Shown here piece after piece: positions 13,679 through 15,500 of a stretch of 15,500 nucleotides of DNA. Origin of the DNA: Holophagaceae bacterium UBA692 (GTDB lineage Bacteria; Acidobacteriota; Holophagae; Holophagales; Holophagaceae); the NCBI GenBank assembly GCA_002297665.1, contig DBMS01000222.1, positions 1 to 15,500 of the forward strand, read 5' to 3'. The stretch's first letter is position 1, and each line of letters opens with the position of its first letter. The notes beneath the pieces were generated by a model, which saw nothing but the letters and a program-made list of their open reading frames with translations, made no database searches and had not been told where the DNA came from. The translations under genes were made by a program, and so were the position numbers.

Positions 13679-15085
13679 ATGCCCTTGAGACCCTGGTTTC
13701 TGGCAGGTCTGGCCTTGGGGCCGGCGGCGCTGCGCGCCCAGGCGCCCTCGCCGGCCCCATACTTCCTGCTCACCCAGCAGGCCCGCACGGCCTTCACGGT
13801 GGAAGGCGCGGGGGCCCGGGCGATGGGCATGGGCGGCGCCTTCACGGCCGTGGCCGACGACGCCACGGCCGTGTCCTACAACCCCGCGGGACTGGCCCAG
13901 CTGGTGCGGCCCGAGGTCTCGGCCGTGGCGCAGGGCTTCAGCCGGAACCTGGATTTCAGGGGCTTCACGGGCAGCGTGGCCGGGGTGAAGACGGCCTTCG
14001 AGGACACCTACAACAAGGACCGGGACCTGGCCCTGAGCTTCGCTTCGGCGGCGGTGCCGTGGAAGCTGGGGGGGCACAACCTGGTGCTGCTGCTCAGCTA
14101 CCAGAAGGTCTTCGATTTCACCTACCACAGCGACGTGTCCTACCTGGCATCCACCAACGGCGGGACCACGTCCCAGGCCATCGGACAGACCGTGGGTCAG
14201 ACCGGAGGCGTGGCCCAGTATTCCATGGCCCTGGGCGCCGAGGTCTCCAGCCGGATCCTCCTGGGGGTGGCCGTGAACCGCTGGGTGGGCCGTTCCGGCT
14301 TCACCTCCTTCTCCCAGAGGACCACCACGGGGGTCGCCCCCGTCTTCGATTCGAACCTGTCCCAGCAGAGCACCTTCCAGGGCCTCAATGCCACCCTGGG
14401 CCTGGTCTGGCGTTCGGAATGGCTGAACCTGGGCTTCACCTACCGCACCCCCTTCCGAGCCACGTACGTGTTCACCAACACATACACCTATCTGGACAAC
14501 GCCGTGGGGATCCCCGCCACGGAGACCGGCGGGGCCACCTCCACGGCCATCGACTGGCCCGAGACGCTCACCTGGGGCCTGGGGCTCCACCTGGGATCGC
14601 GCACCCTGGTCACCGCGGACTGGAGCCTGACCCCCTGGTCCAGGGCCCGGTTCCGCGGAGGGGCCCTGGACGGCCTCAACTGGTTCGACCTCCAGGCCCG
14701 TTCCCAGACCCCCAAGGCCACCGACGCCAAGCTGGGGGTGGAATGGCTGGCCGTGGTCCGGCCCGGCCTGGTGGTTCCCCTGCGGGCCGGCGCCTTCCGT
14801 CAGCCCCAGCCTCTGGTGGACCCCCTCACGGGGGCCCAGCGCATCCTGGAAGGCTGGACCGTGGGGGTGGGCGTCAAGCTCCGGAACCTCACCTTCGACA
14901 TGGCCCTCAAGGCAACCCACGACCACAGGTTCATCTCCCGGTACAACACCGACGCGCCCATCGGCGGCATCGCGTCCACGGCCTACGGCATGGAGCGCCT
15001 GGAGGAATACCGCCTCTACCTTTCGTGCATCTATCAGTTCGAGACCGGGCCCGTGCACCGCGCCCTCGCGTGGATCTTCGGATGA
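13679..15085 (+). CDS. OmpP1/FadL/PorV-like outer-membrane beta-barrel protein
   Basis: This 468-residue protein has a signal peptide (about residues 1-22, ending ALRAQA). It then shows the hallmark of the FadL/PorV/PorQ barrels: ARAMGMGGAFTAVADD (46-61), then ATAVSYNPAGLAQL (62-75). The rest is alternating polar/aromatic strands such as WLNLGFTYRTPFRATYVF and LTWGLGLHLGSRTLVTADW, with a last strand YRLYLSCIYQF followed by a 14-residue tail. FadL-like proteins carry hydrophobic compounds, including fatty acids, across the outer membrane, while PorV-like relatives serve type IX secretion; which role applies here cannot be told. The upstream 13601-13678 gap holds no clear promoter or terminator and only a weak GGGGAA ahead of the ATG. 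Its stop overlaps the start of the TPR gene (ATGA), so the pair is likely co-translated. Confidence 0.87.
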   Translation: MPLRPWFLAGLALGPAALRAQAPSPAPYFLLTQQARTAFTVEGAGARAMGMGGAFTAVADDATAVSYNPAGLAQLVRPEVSAVAQGFSRNLDFRGFTGSVAGVKTAFEDTYNKDRDLALSFASAAVPWKLGGHNLVLLLSYQKVFDFTYHSDVSYLASTNGGTTSQAIGQTVGQTGGVAQYSMALGAEVSSRILLGVAVNRWVGRSGFTSFSQRTTTGVAPVFDSNLSQQSTFQGLNATLGLVWRSEWLNLGFTYRTPFRATYVFTNTYTYLDNAVGIPATETGGATSTAIDWPETLTWGLGLHLGSRTLVTADWSLTPWSRARFRGGALDGLNWFDLQARSQTPKATDAKLGVEWLAVVRPGLVVPLRAGAFRQPQPLVDPLTGAQRILEGWTVGVGVKLRNLTFDMALKATHDHRFISRYNTDAPIGGIASTAYGMERLEEYRLYLSCIYQFETGPVHRALAWIFG

Positions 15086-15500
15086 CCTGGGCCCTCGCGT
15101 CCGGATGGCCCGCGGTCCTCGTCGCCCTCGCGGCCCCCGGCTGGTTCACGTTCCACACAGCCTACCAGGACGGCCTCGACGCCCTGCGCCGGGGCGACCC
15201 CGCCCTGGCCTCCAGGGCCTTCGCCCGGGCCATCGAACTGGAGCCCACACCCGGCCGCCAGGTGAAGACGTACGGCCTGAATTTCCTCCCCACCTACCAC
15301 CCCTACCTCCGCCTGGCGGAAGCCCTCCTCGCGCTGGGCGACTTGACCGGGGCGGAACGCGCCCTTGATGCCTCAGAACGCCTGGGCCTCGAGCCCGCGC
15401 CGGAACGGGATGCCCTGAAGAAGCGGCTCCGCCTGGCCTCGCAGAAGCCGGCGCCCGCCGCGGCGTCCCCCGCCCCGGACCCTGTCCAGGCCCCGGCGGC
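15082..15500 (+). CDS. TPR-type protein, partial (runs off right edge)
   Basis: An open frame starts at ATG 15082, inside the ATGA shared with the barrel-protein stop, and stays open for 139 codons to the window edge. It begins with a short hydrophobic stretch (MTWALASGWPAVLVALAAPGW) that could be a signal sequence or anchor. A TPR-like helix pair follows: AYQDGLDALRRGDPALASRAF (about 27-47) with RAIELEP, then YLRLAEALLALGDLTGAERAL (about 75-95). After residue ~122 it turns into an Ala/Pro-rich linker, suggesting another domain beyond the edge. The coupling implies a partner role for the outer-membrane protein, such as assembly or a periplasmic scaffold. That is inference, and the full architecture is not visible. 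Confidence 0.7.
   Translation, partial: MTWALASGWPAVLVALAAPGWFTFHTAYQDGLDALRRGDPALASRAFARAIELEPTPGRQVKTYGLNFLPTYHPYLRLAEALLALGDLTGAERALDASERLGLEPAPERDALKKRLRLASQKPAPAAASPAPDPVQAPA

Noticed and set aside
13619..15058. 479-codon minus-strand frame opposite the barrel protein
   Set aside because: Gly/His/Gln-rich shadow without motifs; the plus strand carries the FadL/PorV signature.
1..15500. Search for CRISPR arrays, tRNAs, insertion-sequence ends, phage or defence genes
   Set aside because: No regular repeats, cloverleaf sequences, transposase motifs or defence domains were recognised. Apart from the left-edge chimera, the window looks like ordinary chromosomal genes.

Overview
This is a high-GC, gene-dense chromosomal stretch from a Gram-negative bacterium. 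Third codon positions are strongly G/C, there are two FadL/OmpP1-like outer-membrane proteins, several exported proteins, and genes packed into short operons with ATGA/GTGA overlaps. The gene mix and protein style resemble Acidobacteriota of the Holophagae/Geothrix type. That placement is inference from pattern memory, not a search result. No rRNA, tRNA, CRISPR array or mobile element was found, and no gap between genes exceeds about 250 bases.

Left part (1-3518). A minus-strand reading frame (1-933) runs off the left edge. It joins the start of a FadL-like outer-membrane protein to the catalytic half of an isopenicillin-N-synthase-type 2-oxoglutarate/Fe(II) oxygenase, with a change of codon preference near the join. 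It is either an assembly or recombination chimera or a real fusion, and it is the oddest item in the window. Divergent from it are a carboxylesterase/monoacylglycerol-lipase-type hydrolase and an overlapping YtfJ-like exported protein. A DUF2804 protein converges on these with abutting stop codons.

Centre (3589-9321). A GntR/UTRA regulator sits behind two tandem TTGT-N4-ACAA palindromes and heads a tight four-gene operon: regulator, GlpD-type FAD dehydrogenase, FGGY-family kinase, and an alkyl-dihydroxyacetonephosphate-synthase-like FAD oxidase. The simplest reading is uptake of glycerol (or a related polyol) into glycerol-3-phosphate and DHAP, with the last enzyme pointing to ether-lipid chemistry or an uncharacterised FAD-dependent step. 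The kinase departs from canonical GlpK at substrate-contact positions, so the substrate is open.

Right part (9349-15500). A membrane-anchored PAS-PAS hybrid histidine kinase with a C-terminal receiver lies on the minus strand. Divergent from it is an exported gamma-glutamyltransferase of the YwrD-like type. A second FadL/PorV-like outer-membrane protein follows and overlaps by ATGA a TPR-type protein that runs off the right edge.
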